DNA of 64,000 nucleotides, taken from assembly GCA_026003075.1 (NCBI GenBank), contig BPGO01000003.1, positions 276,025 to 340,024 of the forward strand. Reading direction: 5' to 3'. The notes beneath the pieces were generated by a model that worked only from the letters and a program-made list of their open reading frames with translations, searched no databases and was not told where the DNA came from. Shown here in pieces: positions 26,971 through 36,402 of this stretch. A program made the translations under genes and the position numbers. The stretch comes from Fimbriimonadales bacterium. Its GTDB lineage: Bacteria > Armatimonadota > Fimbriimonadia > Fimbriimonadales > GBS-DC. Position 1 is the stretch's first letter, and each line of letters begins with the position of its first letter.

Positions 26971-29900
26971 CTATGCTGCTTTATGGTACGTAGTCGGATT
27001 CTCCAGCCACCTCGCCAGCGTTTCGCGGAGTTTGTCTGCCTGAATGGGTTTGCTCAGGTAGTCGTTCATGCCGCAGGCGAGGCATTTTTCGCGGTCGCCC
27101 TCCAAGGCGTTGGCGGTCAGCGCGATGATCGGCGTTTGGACGCCGCGTTCGCGCAGTGTGCGCGTCGCCTCGTAGCCGTCCATCTCCGGCATCTGGCAGT
27201 CCATCAGGATTAAATCATAAGCGTTCTCGGTGGCTTTCTGCACCGCCTCCAGTCCGTTGACCGCGATATCCACCTCCAGTTGCAACTTACCCAGCAGGCG
27301 CACAGCGACTTTGCGGTTGACCTCGTTGTCCTCCACCAGTAGGACGCGCTTATTGGGGAACGCTTCGGGCAGGGACTGCGGTTGCGCAGGGTTGTTGTGC
27401 CGCTGCGGAGGTTGGGCTGCGGGTAAGGGCAAGTCTACAAAGAACAGACTGCCCACGCCGACCTCGCTTTCCACGCCGATTCGCCCGCCCATCGTCTCGG
27501 CGAGTCTCTTGCTGATGGTCAGTCCCAGTCCCGTACCGCCGTATTTGCGCGTGGTGGAGCTGTCGGATTGGGTGAACGCCTCAAAGAGAGAGTCTCTCTT
27601 CTCTTCGGGAATGCCAATGCCCGTATCCTGTACCCCAATCCAGACTCCCTGGGGGTAGGTCGGACTGGGTAGCATGATGAGACTCACGCTGCCCTCGTGG
27701 GTGAACTTAATGGCGTTGCTGATAAAGTTCGCTACAATCTGTCGCAGGCGCACAGGGTCGCCGAGTACCCACTCGGGCGTGTTGGGATCGATCTGCGCCT
27801 GCAACACCAGTCCCTTCTCGCTGGCACGCCCACCAAATAACGCGAGCGTTTCGCGTGCCAACTCGTGCAGATTCACGGGGATTTGCTCTATGGTCATTTT
27901 GCCCGCTTCAATCTTGGAGAGGTCTAAAATATCGTTCAGCAGCTCCAGCAAATACCGGGCGCTGTTTTTGAGGGTGCGGAGCAGCTCTTCCTGCTCCTGA
28001 GTGAGTGGGGTGTCTTCCAGCAGCTGCACCATGCCGAGCACGCCGTTCATCGGGGTGCGGATTTCGTGGCTCATATTCGCCAGAAATTCGGACTTCGCCT
28101 GGTTGGCGGCTTCGGCGCGCACCGCCATCTCTTGGGCTTCCAAAAGCGCCAGCTCCAGTCGCTGGTTGGTCTCTTCCAGCATTTTCTGGGCGTACTTACG
28201 CTCGCTCACATCGCGCACCAAAATGATCACGCGCTCCTCAGTGTAAGGCACAAAGCGCGCTTCGTAGAAACGCTCCTCGCCGCGAACATGGAGGCTATAC
28301 TCCCACACAAATGGCTGGCGCGTCTCCAGCACGAAAACCACAGGGCGCATCGCCTGCTCGGCAAACTCGCGAGGCAAACAGTTGTAGATGCTATTCCCCA
28401 ACGCGAACTCTTTCGGCACAGCAAGTTGGCTCTCGTCGTAGGCGTAAATTTCATGGTAGATGCCGTCTTTATCGATCACGAAGAGCAAGTCGGGCAACGC
28501 AGAGAGCAGTGAGTTCAGATACTGCTCGCGTTCCTGCACTTGGCGCAACAGCTGCCTATACTCGGTTTGGTCGATTGCGACGCCCACCAGTGTTTTAAGG
28601 TTGCCGTTCTCGTCGTAGAGGTGAGAGTAGTAGGTTCGGTAATGGCGTCCCATCCATTCGCGTTCGGTGACGAGTTTTTCGCCCTGAAGCGCCCGCTGGA
28701 AGTCTTCATAGAGTTCCGGGACATCTTGGGAGAGTTGTAGGATATTGGCCCCTATCAGTGGGAGATCGGGGTAGCGTCTGGGCAGGTCGCGTAGCGCCGC
28801 ACCCTCAATAAGCTCGATGTTCCCCTGCGCGTCGGAGGCGAACACGATGACGGGCGCGTGTTCCAGCACCTGTTGGCGCAGATGGTTCAGGTAGCGCACC
28901 TGCTCCTGCTGGCGCTCATATTCCAGAACCAGGCTCACCAGGGAGGCCAATTGCTCCATCAGCAGAACTTCGTGGGGGCGAGGCGCACGCGCTTGCTTGC
29001 AATAGAACGCCAGCACACCAATCACCGCGCCTGTGTTATCCAAACACGGCTGCGACCAGCACGCCTTCAGTCCCAACGGCAACACGAGGTGCGCATAGTC
29101 CCGCCAAAGAGGATCCGTCGCCACATTGTCCACCACAACGCGCTCTTTTCGGCACACCGCGGCGCCACAGGAGCCGACGCCGGGACCGAGACGCAAGCCA
29201 TTAACAGCCTGTGTATACGATTCCGGCATCGTGGGGGCGGCGATTAACTGATAACATCCATCGCGCACCTGCGCCAGCGTACAGCGTATGTCGGGGAGAA
29301 CCTGCTCCAACTCGGCGCAGGCATCGTGCAAGATCTGGTGCACCGGTTCCCCTTGCAAAACGCGTTGCATCGCTTGCGCGTGGATTCGTTGCGCGGTAGC
29401 GTGGTACCGCAATCGCGAGGTGAGACCTTCCCGATAGCGCAGCGCTAATCCCAACGCCAACCCCGCAATGAGGGCGAACCCAACTGCATAGAGTAAGTTG
29501 CGTCGGTAGGCGCGGTCTATTACCGCAAGTTCCGCTAAATAATCCTTCGCAGCGATGTCGACGCCCAGTGCGCCTATCACATTGCCTCGGTGATCTCGCA
29601 GAGGTACATAGGCACATACATAATCGCCCCACGGGCTGGGCACGATATCCGTCAACTGCGGTGCGCCCGTTGTAAACACGGCGTGCATTTCCGGCTCGGC
29701 TTCGGGATACTCATCGCCGATGTAGGATTTGTCTTCCACGCCGTCGCCATCGTTGTCGCCGGGCGGTGTGGCGTCCAGTACGAAGTAAATCTTGCCGTCC
29801 TTGCGGGTGAAGGTGTAGATAAACTTGATTTGTGGGTCGGTCGCTTGGATTTTCGCCAGCGGCTCGATGGCGCGTCGGTATTTTTCGGTGTTCTCTTCGC

Positions 29901-30111
29901 CGGGTTTGAAAGTCTGGTGGAGTTCAGGGTCGACGGTGGTGGCTGTCGCCAACGCTGTATGCAACAATCTCTGATAGAATTCCTGTCGGAGAAGCGCGCG
30001 GGCTTCGTGGTAGAATGTGTTGATTCCGACTGTCGCTGCGCCGACGATAGTCAGCGTCGCCGTCGCGCCCCACAAGATGGGATAACCCCACTTCTGCTGC
30101 CATTGCCGCAT
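26971..30111 (-). CDS. Membrane hybrid sensor histidine kinase/response regulator
   Basis: Domain order: a membrane helix at about residues 12-35, an extracytoplasmic Cache-like sensor of about 165 residues (with a [19 protein letters not shown] stretch and [12 protein letters not shown]), a second helix at about 203-223, and a GAF domain at about 255-395 ([17 protein letters not shown]). Two PAS domains follow at about 410-650, then HisKA with the phospho-His near residue 682 ([15 protein letters not shown]), a HATPase with [10 protein letters not shown] and [10 protein letters not shown], and a receiver domain with the phospho-Asp near residue 970 ([13 protein letters not shown]). The ATG at 30111 is preferred over a TTG two codons upstream. 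Together with the HPt gene downstream it forms an incomplete phosphorelay. The ligand is unknown. Confidence 0.93.
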   Translation of the reverse strand: MRQWQQKWGYPILWGATATLTIVGAATVGINTFYHEARALLRQEFYQRLLHTALATATTVDPELHQTFKPGEENTEKYRRAIEPLAKIQATDPQIKFIYTFTRKDGKIYFVLDATPPGDNDGDGVEDKSYIGDEYPEAEPEMHAVFTTGAPQLTDIVPSPWGDYVCAYVPLRDHRGNVIGALGVDIAAKDYLAELAVIDRAYRRNLLYAVGFALIAGLALGLALRYREGLTSRLRYHATAQRIHAQAMQRVLQGEPVHQILHDACAELEQVLPDIRCTLAQVRDGCYQLIAAPTMPESYTQAVNGLRLGPGVGSCGAAVCRKERVVVDNVATDPLWRDYAHLVLPLGLKACWSQPCLDNTGAVIGVLAFYCKQARAPRPHEVLLMEQLASLVSLVLEYERQQEQVRYLNHLRQQVLEHAPVIVFASDAQGNIELIEGAALRDLPRRYPDLPLIGANILQLSQDVPELYEDFQRALQGEKLVTEREWMGRHYRTYYSHLYDENGNLKTLVGVAIDQTEYRQLLRQVQEREQYLNSLLSALPDLLFVIDKDGIYHEIYAYDESQLAVPKEFALGNSIYNCLPREFAEQAMRPVVFVLETRQPFVWEYSLHVRGEERFYEARFVPYTEERVIILVRDVSERKYAQKMLEETNQRLELALLEAQEMAVRAEAANQAKSEFLANMSHEIRTPMNGVLGMVQLLEDTPLTQEQEELLRTLKNSARYLLELLNDILDLSKIEAGKMTIEQIPVNLHELARETLALFGGRASEKGLVLQAQIDPNTPEWVLGDPVRLRQIVANFISNAIKFTHEGSVSLIMLPSPTYPQGVWIGVQDTGIGIPEEKRDSLFEAFTQSDSSTTRKYGGTGLGLTISKRLAETMGGRIGVESEVGVGSLFFVDLPLPAAQPPQRHNNPAQPQSLPEAFPNKRVLLVEDNEVNRKVAVRLLGKLQLEVDIAVNGLEAVQKATENAYDLILMDCQMPEMDGYEATRTLRERGVQTPIIALTANALEGDREKCLACGMNDYLSKPIQADKLRETLARWLENPTTYHKAA

Positions 30112-30147
30112 CGTCAAGGGGTTATTCCATAAAATCCGATTCAGTTG

Positions 30148-31389
30148 CTATTCGGGAGTGATTGCCACAAGGACACGCTGTTCTGGGGCGAGCAGTTGCT
30201 GTGCCAGTATGTGCAGGCGTTCGGGTGTGACGGCGTCAATCTCAGCGATGATTTCCTCCATCGGGGTCACATAGCCGCGCATCAGCGTCTCGCTGCCAAT
30301 GAGTTCTGCCCGCGCCTGGGTCGATTCCAACGCGAGGACGCGGTTCCCCTTGAGCAGGTTGCAGGCGTTGACCACTTCCTCCTCACTGGGCGGCTCCGTG
30401 AGGAGTTTATCAAGTTCGGTCTGGATCACCTCGACGGCTTGCTCGAAGGCGTTGGGGGCGACACCGCTGTAAATCACGAAAAGCCCCGCGTCGGACATCG
30501 GCATCGCATAACTGCCCACCTCGTACGCAAGTCCGCGCTTCTCGCGTACCTCCTGCCAGAGCCGACTGAACATGCTGCCTCCCAGTAGGGTGTTCAGCAC
30601 CGCTTGCGCATAGCGCCGCTCGTCGAAAAACGACACGCCATGCGTTACGAGGGCGAAGTGGGTCTGCTCCACATCGCGCGTCTCAATATGGCGTGCGGGT
30701 GCGTTCGGGTCGCGTGTCGGGGCAGGCTGCGTCGGGGAATCGGAGGCGCGGGGTTCGGGGTTCCAGCGTCCGAGCCAGCGATCCACTTCTTGAAACAGCG
30801 CGTCGGGGTCTAAGTTGCCCGCCGCTGCGACCACCACGCGTTCGGGGCGATAGTGGGTTTGGATAAACTCGAGAATCATTTCACGCGTGAATGCGCTGAC
30901 CGTTTGCGGCACGCCGATAATGCGTCGCGCCAACGGGTGGTCGCCCCAGTAGACCTCCGTCACGCGATCGTGGAGGATTTCGTCGGGGGTGTCTTCAATC
31001 ATGCGCATCTCTTCCAGAATCACGCCTTTTTCGAGTTCGATATCGTCGGGTTCTAAACGGGCGTTGAGGAACAGGTCGCTCAACACCTCGACGGCGACGG
31101 GCATATGTTCGGCGAGCATGCGGGCGTAGTAGAAAGTGAGTTCCTTGCCCGTGGAGGCGTTCAGCACGCCGCCGCGCCCTTCAATCTCTTGCGCTATCTG
31201 GGTCGCGCTGCGTGTGTGCGTGCCTTTGAACAGCATATGTTCCAGAAAGTGGGCAATCCCGTGCTGCTGGGGTGTCTCATCGCGTGAACCAGCGCGTATC
31301 CAGAGGCTTACTGTGAGCGACTGCACGGTGGGGATCGCTTCCGCAACGACGCGGATCCCGTTGCTCAAGGTGGTCTGATGCAGGTTCAT
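30148..31389 (-). CDS. M16 family zinc metallopeptidase
   Basis: The product is a processing-peptidase-like protease with the inverted zinc motif H47-F-L-E50-H51 (GIAHFLEHMLFKGT) and the downstream Glu region (YARMLAEHMPVAVEVLSDLF). R/Y-motif residues typical of active M16B peptidases occur at about 270-295 (LLGGSMFSRLWQEVREKRGLAYEVGSY, read in pieces). At 413 residues it is the usual single-unit size, probably a dimer. The start is the ATG of MNLHQTTLSNGIRVV; a TATACT box ends 9 nt before it, so the mRNA may be leaderless. The frame upstream of that ATG is unsupported. Confidence 0.92.
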   Translation of the reverse strand: MNLHQTTLSNGIRVVAEAIPTVQSLTVSLWIRAGSRDETPQQHGIAHFLEHMLFKGTHTRSATQIAQEIEGRGGVLNASTGKELTFYYARMLAEHMPVAVEVLSDLFLNARLEPDDIELEKGVILEEMRMIEDTPDEILHDRVTEVYWGDHPLARRIIGVPQTVSAFTREMILEFIQTHYRPERVVVAAAGNLDPDALFQEVDRWLGRWNPEPRASDSPTQPAPTRDPNAPARHIETRDVEQTHFALVTHGVSFFDERRYAQAVLNTLLGGSMFSRLWQEVREKRGLAYEVGSYAMPMSDAGLFVIYSGVAPNAFEQAVEVIQTELDKLLTEPPSEEEVVNACNLLKGNRVLALESTQARAELIGSETLMRGYVTPMEEIIAEIDAVTPERLHILAQQLLAPEQRVLVAITPE

Positions 31390-31398
31390 CGGGTGAGA

Positions 31399-31404
31399 AG
31401 TATA
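31399..31404 (-). promoter_or_regulatory. -10 box of the M16 peptidase gene
   Basis: GGTATACT (minus strand) ends 9 nt before the peptidase ATG. It fits the near-leaderless pattern seen at several other genes in the window. Confidence 0.55.
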
Positions 31405-31434
31405 CCCCAATACCGCGTCTGCGCCGCTGCGGTG

Positions 31435-32871
31435 CTACAGGGCATGCTGGGTCACGCTGTTGCCGTCGCAGGTAATCAGCACCGCTTCGTCATCTACGAC
31501 GGTCTCTATGTGTACGGGGCGTCCCCAGAGTTTGACCAGATAGCGCATGCAGCGGGTGGTGCGTTGCATATCGAGCGGCTTTCCGTCGTAGTGGTGTTTT
31601 AGGTACAGTTCGCCGCGATGCTCCCAATCGCCATCCTCTACGGTCAACACGGGCATGCCAAAGTTAGTCATATTGTCGACCAGCGTATTGCGCACGGTGC
31701 GCCAGTCGGTTTCGTCCACCACCCAAACCAACTCGCCGTTCTGCTCCTCCACACGATAGGTGTAGAGGTCTAACTCGCGCACGAGTTTCTCGGTGAGGTA
31801 CTTGTGCAGGAAGGTCTGGTCGCATTCCAGCGTGCGCACTTCAAAGAGTTTTTGCATTCCTTGTCCGACGGGGCGTTCGATGCGATAGCCCATCCAGTCG
31901 GTCTCTTCCTCGTCGGGGTCGATCGCGCCGTTCCAGCGTCGCTCAATATCGCGCAGCACCTTGTAGCCTACATAGTAGGGGTTGAGGCTGGTGCGCGAGC
32001 CGGGCTGGATGACCGACGAGTGCATCCGACGGAACTGCACATGCTCGTCGGGGGTGAGGGGGAGGTTTTCGAGGATGCGTTCATGCCAAAACGACGCCCA
32101 TCCCTCGTTGAGAATCTTTGTCTTGATCTGTGGCAAGAAGTAGATCATCTCCTCGCGAATCATGCTGATGATGTCGCGTTGCCAGTCTTCCAGCACGCGC
32201 GAGTGGTCGCGAATGAAGAGGAGTAAATCTTTCTGGGGCTCTTCGGGGATTTTGCGCTTTTTGGGTTCGGGTTTCGGTTTCGGCTGCACCAAGTAGAAGA
32301 GGTCTTCGTAGGTGTCGCCCGTGGGTTTCGGCTCGGCGTTCTCCTGCCTGCGTGGGGGCGCGCCGTAGGTGGGCAACACGGGGTCGATATGCTCTTCAAT
32401 TGACAGCACGGCGTCGAGAAACTGCTCCACCACCAGCGGTCCGTAGCGCATTTCGTATTCGCGGATGCGCTCCGCGTGCAGACGCGCGCGTTCAATCATG
32501 CGCCGATCGGTGTGTTCGAAGTAGATATTGTTCTTGAAAAAGTCGGAGTGTCCGTACACATGGGCAATCACTAATTTATGCGCCAGCATATCGTTCACAT
32601 CGAGTAGGAACGCCTGAGCGGGGTCGCTGTTGAATACGAGTTCGTAGATACGGCTTACTCCGTACTCGTACATGGTCTTTTGCACATGGTAGTCGCGTCC
32701 AAAGGTCCAATGCGAGAAGCGTGCGGGTAGCGCGTAGGAGCCCAGTTCGTAAATCACATGGGCGGGCGCCACCTCGAAATGCACGGGGAACGGGTCTAAG
32801 CCCATTTCCAGGGCTTTTTCGTAAATCATCTCAATCCAGCGTTCCAGCTCGGCGCGTTCTGCCTGCGTCAT
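31435..32871 (-). CDS. SpoVR family protein
   Basis: The family landmarks are clear: AERWIEMIY-like N-terminal helix, DPFPVHFEVAPAHVIYELGSY, ARFSHWTFGRDYHVQK, MVYEYGVSRIYELVFNSDP-like segment, and further on LPQIKTKILNEGWASFWHE and NPYYVGYKVLRDIERRWN. The start is uncertain: the ATG at 32871 has GGGGG about 7 nt upstream, while an ATG six codons earlier (32889) is also possible. SpoVR proteins occur widely in non-sporulating bacteria, often with a UPF0229 protein and a PrkA kinase. Neither partner is seen here. The molecular function is not established. Confidence 0.9.
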   Translation of the reverse strand: MTQAERAELERWIEMIYEKALEMGLDPFPVHFEVAPAHVIYELGSYALPARFSHWTFGRDYHVQKTMYEYGVSRIYELVFNSDPAQAFLLDVNDMLAHKLVIAHVYGHSDFFKNNIYFEHTDRRMIERARLHAERIREYEMRYGPLVVEQFLDAVLSIEEHIDPVLPTYGAPPRRQENAEPKPTGDTYEDLFYLVQPKPKPEPKKRKIPEEPQKDLLLFIRDHSRVLEDWQRDIISMIREEMIYFLPQIKTKILNEGWASFWHERILENLPLTPDEHVQFRRMHSSVIQPGSRTSLNPYYVGYKVLRDIERRWNGAIDPDEEETDWMGYRIERPVGQGMQKLFEVRTLECDQTFLHKYLTEKLVRELDLYTYRVEEQNGELVWVVDETDWRTVRNTLVDNMTNFGMPVLTVEDGDWEHRGELYLKHHYDGKPLDMQRTTRCMRYLVKLWGRPVHIETVVDDEAVLITCDGNSVTQHAL

Positions 32872-33024
32872 CGTTGCCCCCAGTCTCATGATATTAACGC
32901 AGATAATTGTCGGCAGGTTCCTATGGTTTCCAGAATCCTATGACGGCTGGAATGCGTCGTGTGGCGTATTTCGGAGCCGCCGCGCAGGAATTTCACTCGT
33001 TATGCCCTATTATCTTCGCTGAAG

Positions 33025-34242
33025 ATGACACGCAATCGTTGGACGATTCCCGTTGTGCTGGCAGTCACGGTGTTCGTGCATTACATCGACCGCAATAATC
33101 TCTCCATCGTGTTGCCCCAGATTGCCCGCGAGTTTGGTTGGAGCGATCAGCAGATGGGTCAGTACGGGCAGTATCTCTTGGGGGCGTTTTACCTCACTTT
33201 TGGGGCGGCGCAGATTTTGCTCAGTCCTTGGGCGGAGCGGTTCGGCGTGAAGCGCAGCTTGATGCTTTCGATTGTGGGGTTCTCGGTCTGTACAATGCTT
33301 GTGTATCCGCTGGGGGGTTCTTTGGGGGCGTTGATTGGGTTGCGCTTACTGCTGGGCGCGGCGGAGAGCGTGCATATGCCGATGAACAGCGCGCTGGTGA
33401 GCCGTTGGTTCCCTCCGCATGAGCGCGGGCGAGCGAACTCGATTTATGTGGCGGGGATCTTGTTGGCGTTGGCGAGTGCGCCGCTGTTGATTATTCCGCT
33501 TGCAGAACGGTTCGGCTGGCGGCCGACTTTTGCGCTGCTGGGGGCTGCAGGGCTGATGGTTAGCGTGCCGTTGGTGGCGACGCTGGTGAGCGATTCGCCA
33601 CCTCGTGGCTTAGAAGGTCCAACGCACGCGAAGCATCGCCTGAACGAGACCCTCCAAGCCGTAGACCGTGCTACGCTGTGGCTCTATATCGCAGCGGGGA
33701 TTTGTAATGCCTTCTGTGTGTTCGGGATATTGAACTGGCTGCCCAGTTATTTGAACCGCACTCGCGGCATCGAGTTCGGTGAGTTGAGCCTACCGTTGTC
33801 TGGGGTGTTTTTGTCGGGCATTCTGGGAATCTTTTTCTGGGCGTACTGGGGGGATCGGAGCGGCAAGCGCACCCTGTTGGCAAGCGTGGGGCTGCTGCTT
33901 GCAGGGGTATGTGTGCTCCTAACAGCGATTGCGCCCGCGAACGGCTGGGCAATCGGCTTGCTGGCGTTGGGGGTCTTTTTGCAGAGCAGTTATAACGCTC
34001 AGGAGTTTGCCACATTGCAGGGCATGGTACCCTCCGAACGAGTGGGAGCGATTACGGGGCTTTATAACGGAGCAACGGTGCTGTTCGGTGGGGTGGGAGG
34101 GTCGCTCATTCCAGGCACGGTCGTGGCGCTTACAGGGAGTTTTCAGGCAGGGCTGCTCAGCGTCGCGGTGGGGGCGGGTATGGTGAGCCTGCTTATGGCA
34201 CTCCTCACGCGGCGCCTCGCGTCACTGGCACGGGTGCTGTGA
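33025..34242 (+). CDS. MFS transporter, anion:cation symporter-like
   Basis: Twelve hydrophobic segments in about 405 residues, with VHYIDRNNLSIVLPQIAREFG in the first helix region, resemble the ACS branch of the major facilitator superfamily (hexuronate, glucarate and phthalate transporters). The loop between helices 2 and 3 carries SPWAERFGVKRSL, the family's G-x-x-x-D/R-x-G-R/K-like motif A. ATG 33025 was chosen because upstream codons are not conserved-looking; a TATTAT lies 11 nt before it. The substrate cannot be inferred from the neighbours (SpoVR on one side, a sodium:solute symporter on the other). Confidence 0.82.
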   Translation: MTRNRWTIPVVLAVTVFVHYIDRNNLSIVLPQIAREFGWSDQQMGQYGQYLLGAFYLTFGAAQILLSPWAERFGVKRSLMLSIVGFSVCTMLVYPLGGSLGALIGLRLLLGAAESVHMPMNSALVSRWFPPHERGRANSIYVAGILLALASAPLLIIPLAERFGWRPTFALLGAAGLMVSVPLVATLVSDSPPRGLEGPTHAKHRLNETLQAVDRATLWLYIAAGICNAFCVFGILNWLPSYLNRTRGIEFGELSLPLSGVFLSGILGIFFWAYWGDRSGKRTLLASVGLLLAGVCVLLTAIAPANGWAIGLLALGVFLQSSYNAQEFATLQGMVPSERVGAITGLYNGATVLFGGVGGSLIPGTVVALTGSFQAGLLSVAVGAGMVSLLMALLTRRLASLARVL

Positions 34243-34318
34243 GGCATATCAGTACGCTTGGAAGATGGCTTTTGGCATAAGCAGGACTCTGCGCGCGGAA
34301 CGCGAAACAGATTAGTGT

Positions 34319-34579
34319 ATGAAATCGGAGTCGCCGCTACGCGCCTACTGGCGTGCGAACGTGCGCCTCATCGCGACGCTGCTTACGGTGTGGTTCGTCA
34401 CGGCGTATGGCGTCAGCATCGTGTTCGCGCCGTGGCTGAACCAGTTTCGGCTGGGCAGCACGCCGCTGGGCTTTTGGCTCGCACAGCAGGGCAGTATCTA
34501 TGTGTTCATTCTGCTCATCTGGATTTACGCCCGCGCAATGGACACGCTGGATCGACGGTATGAGGTGCATGAAGACTGA
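34319..34579 (+). CDS. DUF4212 small subunit of a sodium:solute symporter
   Basis: This 86-residue, two-helix membrane protein (YWRANVRLIATLLTVWFVTA, then GSIYVFILLIWIYARAMDTLD) matches the DUF4212 family. Its genes always sit directly upstream of a large symporter subunit, as here with 38 bp between them. The conserved Y-x-x-D/E-like C-terminal tail (RRYEVHED) is present. It probably stabilises or regulates the large subunit at the inner membrane. Confidence 0.88.
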   Translation: MKSESPLRAYWRANVRLIATLLTVWFVTAYGVSIVFAPWLNQFRLGSTPLGFWLAQQGSIYVFILLIWIYARAMDTLDRRYEVHED

Positions 34580-34617
34580 GCGGGTCGCTAACCGCGCCTA
34601 TTTCACACGGACGCACG

Positions 34618-36360
34618 ATGACTGTTGAGCAGTGGACCTATCTGATTGTAGGGCTGAGCTTCGCGCTCTATATCTATATCGGCTACGCCTCGCGCGTGCG
34701 CGATACGAAAGGGTTCTATGTGGCGGGGCGCGGCGTGCCGCCCATCGCCAACGGCGCAGCGACCGCCGCCGACTGGATGAGCGCGGCGAGTTTTATCTCG
34801 ATGGCAGGGCTTATCGCCACGCTGGGCTACGACGGCGCCATCTATCTAATGGGGTGGACAGGCGGTTATGTGCTACTCGCGCTCTTGCTTGCCCCCTACT
34901 TGCGCAAGTATCGCAAGTTCACCGTGCCCGATTTCGTGGGCGACCGCTATGCGTCGCAGACCGCCCGTACGCTCGCCGCGCTGGCGACGATTTTTATCTC
35001 GCTCGTGTATGTGGCGGGGCAGATGCGCGGCGTGGGAATCGTGTTCAGCCGATTCTTAGCCATCGACATCGCTCAAGGCGTGCTGCTGGGCGTGGCAGTA
35101 ACGGCGTTTTTTGCCATCTTGGGCGGGATGAAAGGCGTCACTTGGACGCAAGCCGCGCAGTATACTATCCTGATTATCGCGTATCTCATCCCAGGGGTCG
35201 CGCTGGCGTACCTGCTGACGGGCAATCCCATCCCTCAACTTGCGTTCGCATTCAGCGACATCAGCGAACGGCTTAACCAGCTCCAGACCGATTTGGGCTT
35301 TAGCGAGTACACTGCGCCGTTTCAGAGTAAGTCGATGCTCGATGTGCTGGCGATTACGGGCGCGCTGATGGTTGGCACGGCGGGGCTACCGCATGTGATT
35401 ATTCGGTTCTACACCACGCCTGATGTGCGCTCGGCGCGCTACTCGGCGTTCTGGGCGTTGCTGTTTATCGGGCTGCTGTATACCACCGCGCCTGCGCTGG
35501 CGATGTTCGCCCGCTACAACTTGATTAACACGCTGCACGGCAAGCCGATGGAGCAGGTGCGCCAGATTGACTGGGTCGCCAAGTGGGAGCAGACGGGGCT
35601 GCTAAAACTCGTGGATAAAAACGGCGACGGCGTCGTGCAGTTCGCGAAGGGCAAAGCGTTTTTGGAGAAAAGCGGCAAGCCCGACTTCAACGCGCCCGAC
35701 AGGAGCAACCCCAACGAGGTGTATCTGGACAACGATATTATTGTCCTCTCTACGCCCGAAGTCGCGCAACTGGCGCCGTTCGTGATTGCGCTGTTGGCGG
35801 CTGGGGGGCTGGCGGCTGCGCTCTCGACGGCGTCGGGACTGCTGATTGCGATGTCCAGCGCGGTGGCGCACGATTTGTATTATCGGGTGTTCAATCCGCG
35901 CGCCCCCGAACGGCTGCGTTTGCTGGTGGGACGGCTGGCGATGGTTCCTGCGCTGTTCGCCGCGGCGTATCTGGGGATTAATCCGCCCGGTTTTGTAGCG
36001 CAGGTGGTGGCGTTCGCGTTCGGCTTGGCGGCGTCGGGGCTGTTCCCGGCGATTCTGTCGGGGATTTTTGACCGCCGTATGAATGCTCAGGGCGCTATTG
36101 CAGGCATGGTGATTGGCTTGGGCTTCACGACCGTGATGATTGCGCTGATGCGGGCGCCCCAACTCTTCGGCGCGCCTGAACCGTATCTGAAGGACTTCTT
36201 CGGGATCAGTGCGGAAGGCATCGGTATCGTGGGTATGGCTCTGAACCTGATAACCGCGCTCGTTGTCTCGCGCCTGACGCCGCCGCCCCCCGCACACATT
36301 CAGGAGATTGTGGACTCGATTCGCATCCCACGCGGCGCAGGCGAGGCGTTGGAGGAATAA
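34618..36360 (+). CDS. Sodium:solute symporter (SSS family, VC2705 type), intact copy
   Basis: This is a 580-residue, 13-helix symporter of the ActP-like branch that pairs with DUF4212. Helices begin at residue 4, and conserved segments include [23 protein letters not shown], the [17 protein letters not shown] region and AAALSTASGLLIAMSSAVAHDLYYR. The family-specific insertion around residues 320-375 contains VDKNGDGVVQFAKGKAF. It probably takes up acetate or a similar monocarboxylate. It is the only complete copy in the window: a 1.56-kb 3' piece reappears at 51.9-53.5 kb, and short 3' ends at 45.85-45.99, 60.47-60.61 and 40.27-40.30 kb. This marks the left edge of the amplified region. Confidence 0.92.
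   Translation: MTVEQWTYLIVGLSFALYIYIGYASRVRDTKGFYVAGRGVPPIANGAATAADWMSAASFISMAGLIATLGYDGAIYLMGWTGGYVLLALLLAPYLRKYRKFTVPDFVGDRYASQTARTLAALATIFISLVYVAGQMRGVGIVFSRFLAIDIAQGVLLGVAVTAFFAILGGMKGVTWTQAAQYTILIIAYLIPGVALAYLLTGNPIPQLAFAFSDISERLNQLQTDLGFSEYTAPFQSKSMLDVLAITGALMVGTAGLPHVIIRFYTTPDVRSARYSAFWALLFIGLLYTTAPALAMFARYNLINTLHGKPMEQVRQIDWVAKWEQTGLLKLVDKNGDGVVQFAKGKAFLEKSGKPDFNAPDRSNPNEVYLDNDIIVLSTPEVAQLAPFVIALLAAGGLAAALSTASGLLIAMSSAVAHDLYYRVFNPRAPERLRLLVGRLAMVPALFAAAYLGINPPGFVAQVVAFAFGLAASGLFPAILSGIFDRRMNAQGAIAGMVIGLGFTTVMIALMRAPQLFGAPEPYLKDFFGISAEGIGIVGMALNLITALVVSRLTPPPPAHIQEIVDSIRIPRGAGEALEE
34797..36360 (+). repeat. Repeat R3, copy 1 (symporter 3' part)
   Basis: This part of the intact symporter is repeated at 51926-53489, offset 17129 bp. 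Differences by eye are few and mostly silent, concentrated in the first 100 bp. Confidence 0.85.
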
Positions 36361-36365
36361 CAAAA

Positions 36366-36392
36366 GCAGGGATGCAAAACTTGCATCCCTGC
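36366..36392. terminator. Bidirectional hairpin terminator between symporter and propeller gene
   Basis: A perfect 12-bp stem GCAGGGATGCAA/TTGCATCCCTGC with a 3-nt loop lies between convergent stops. Identical copies sit at 45991-46017 and 60614-60640. Confidence 0.75.
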
Positions 36393-36402
36393 CCAATAAA
36401 CT

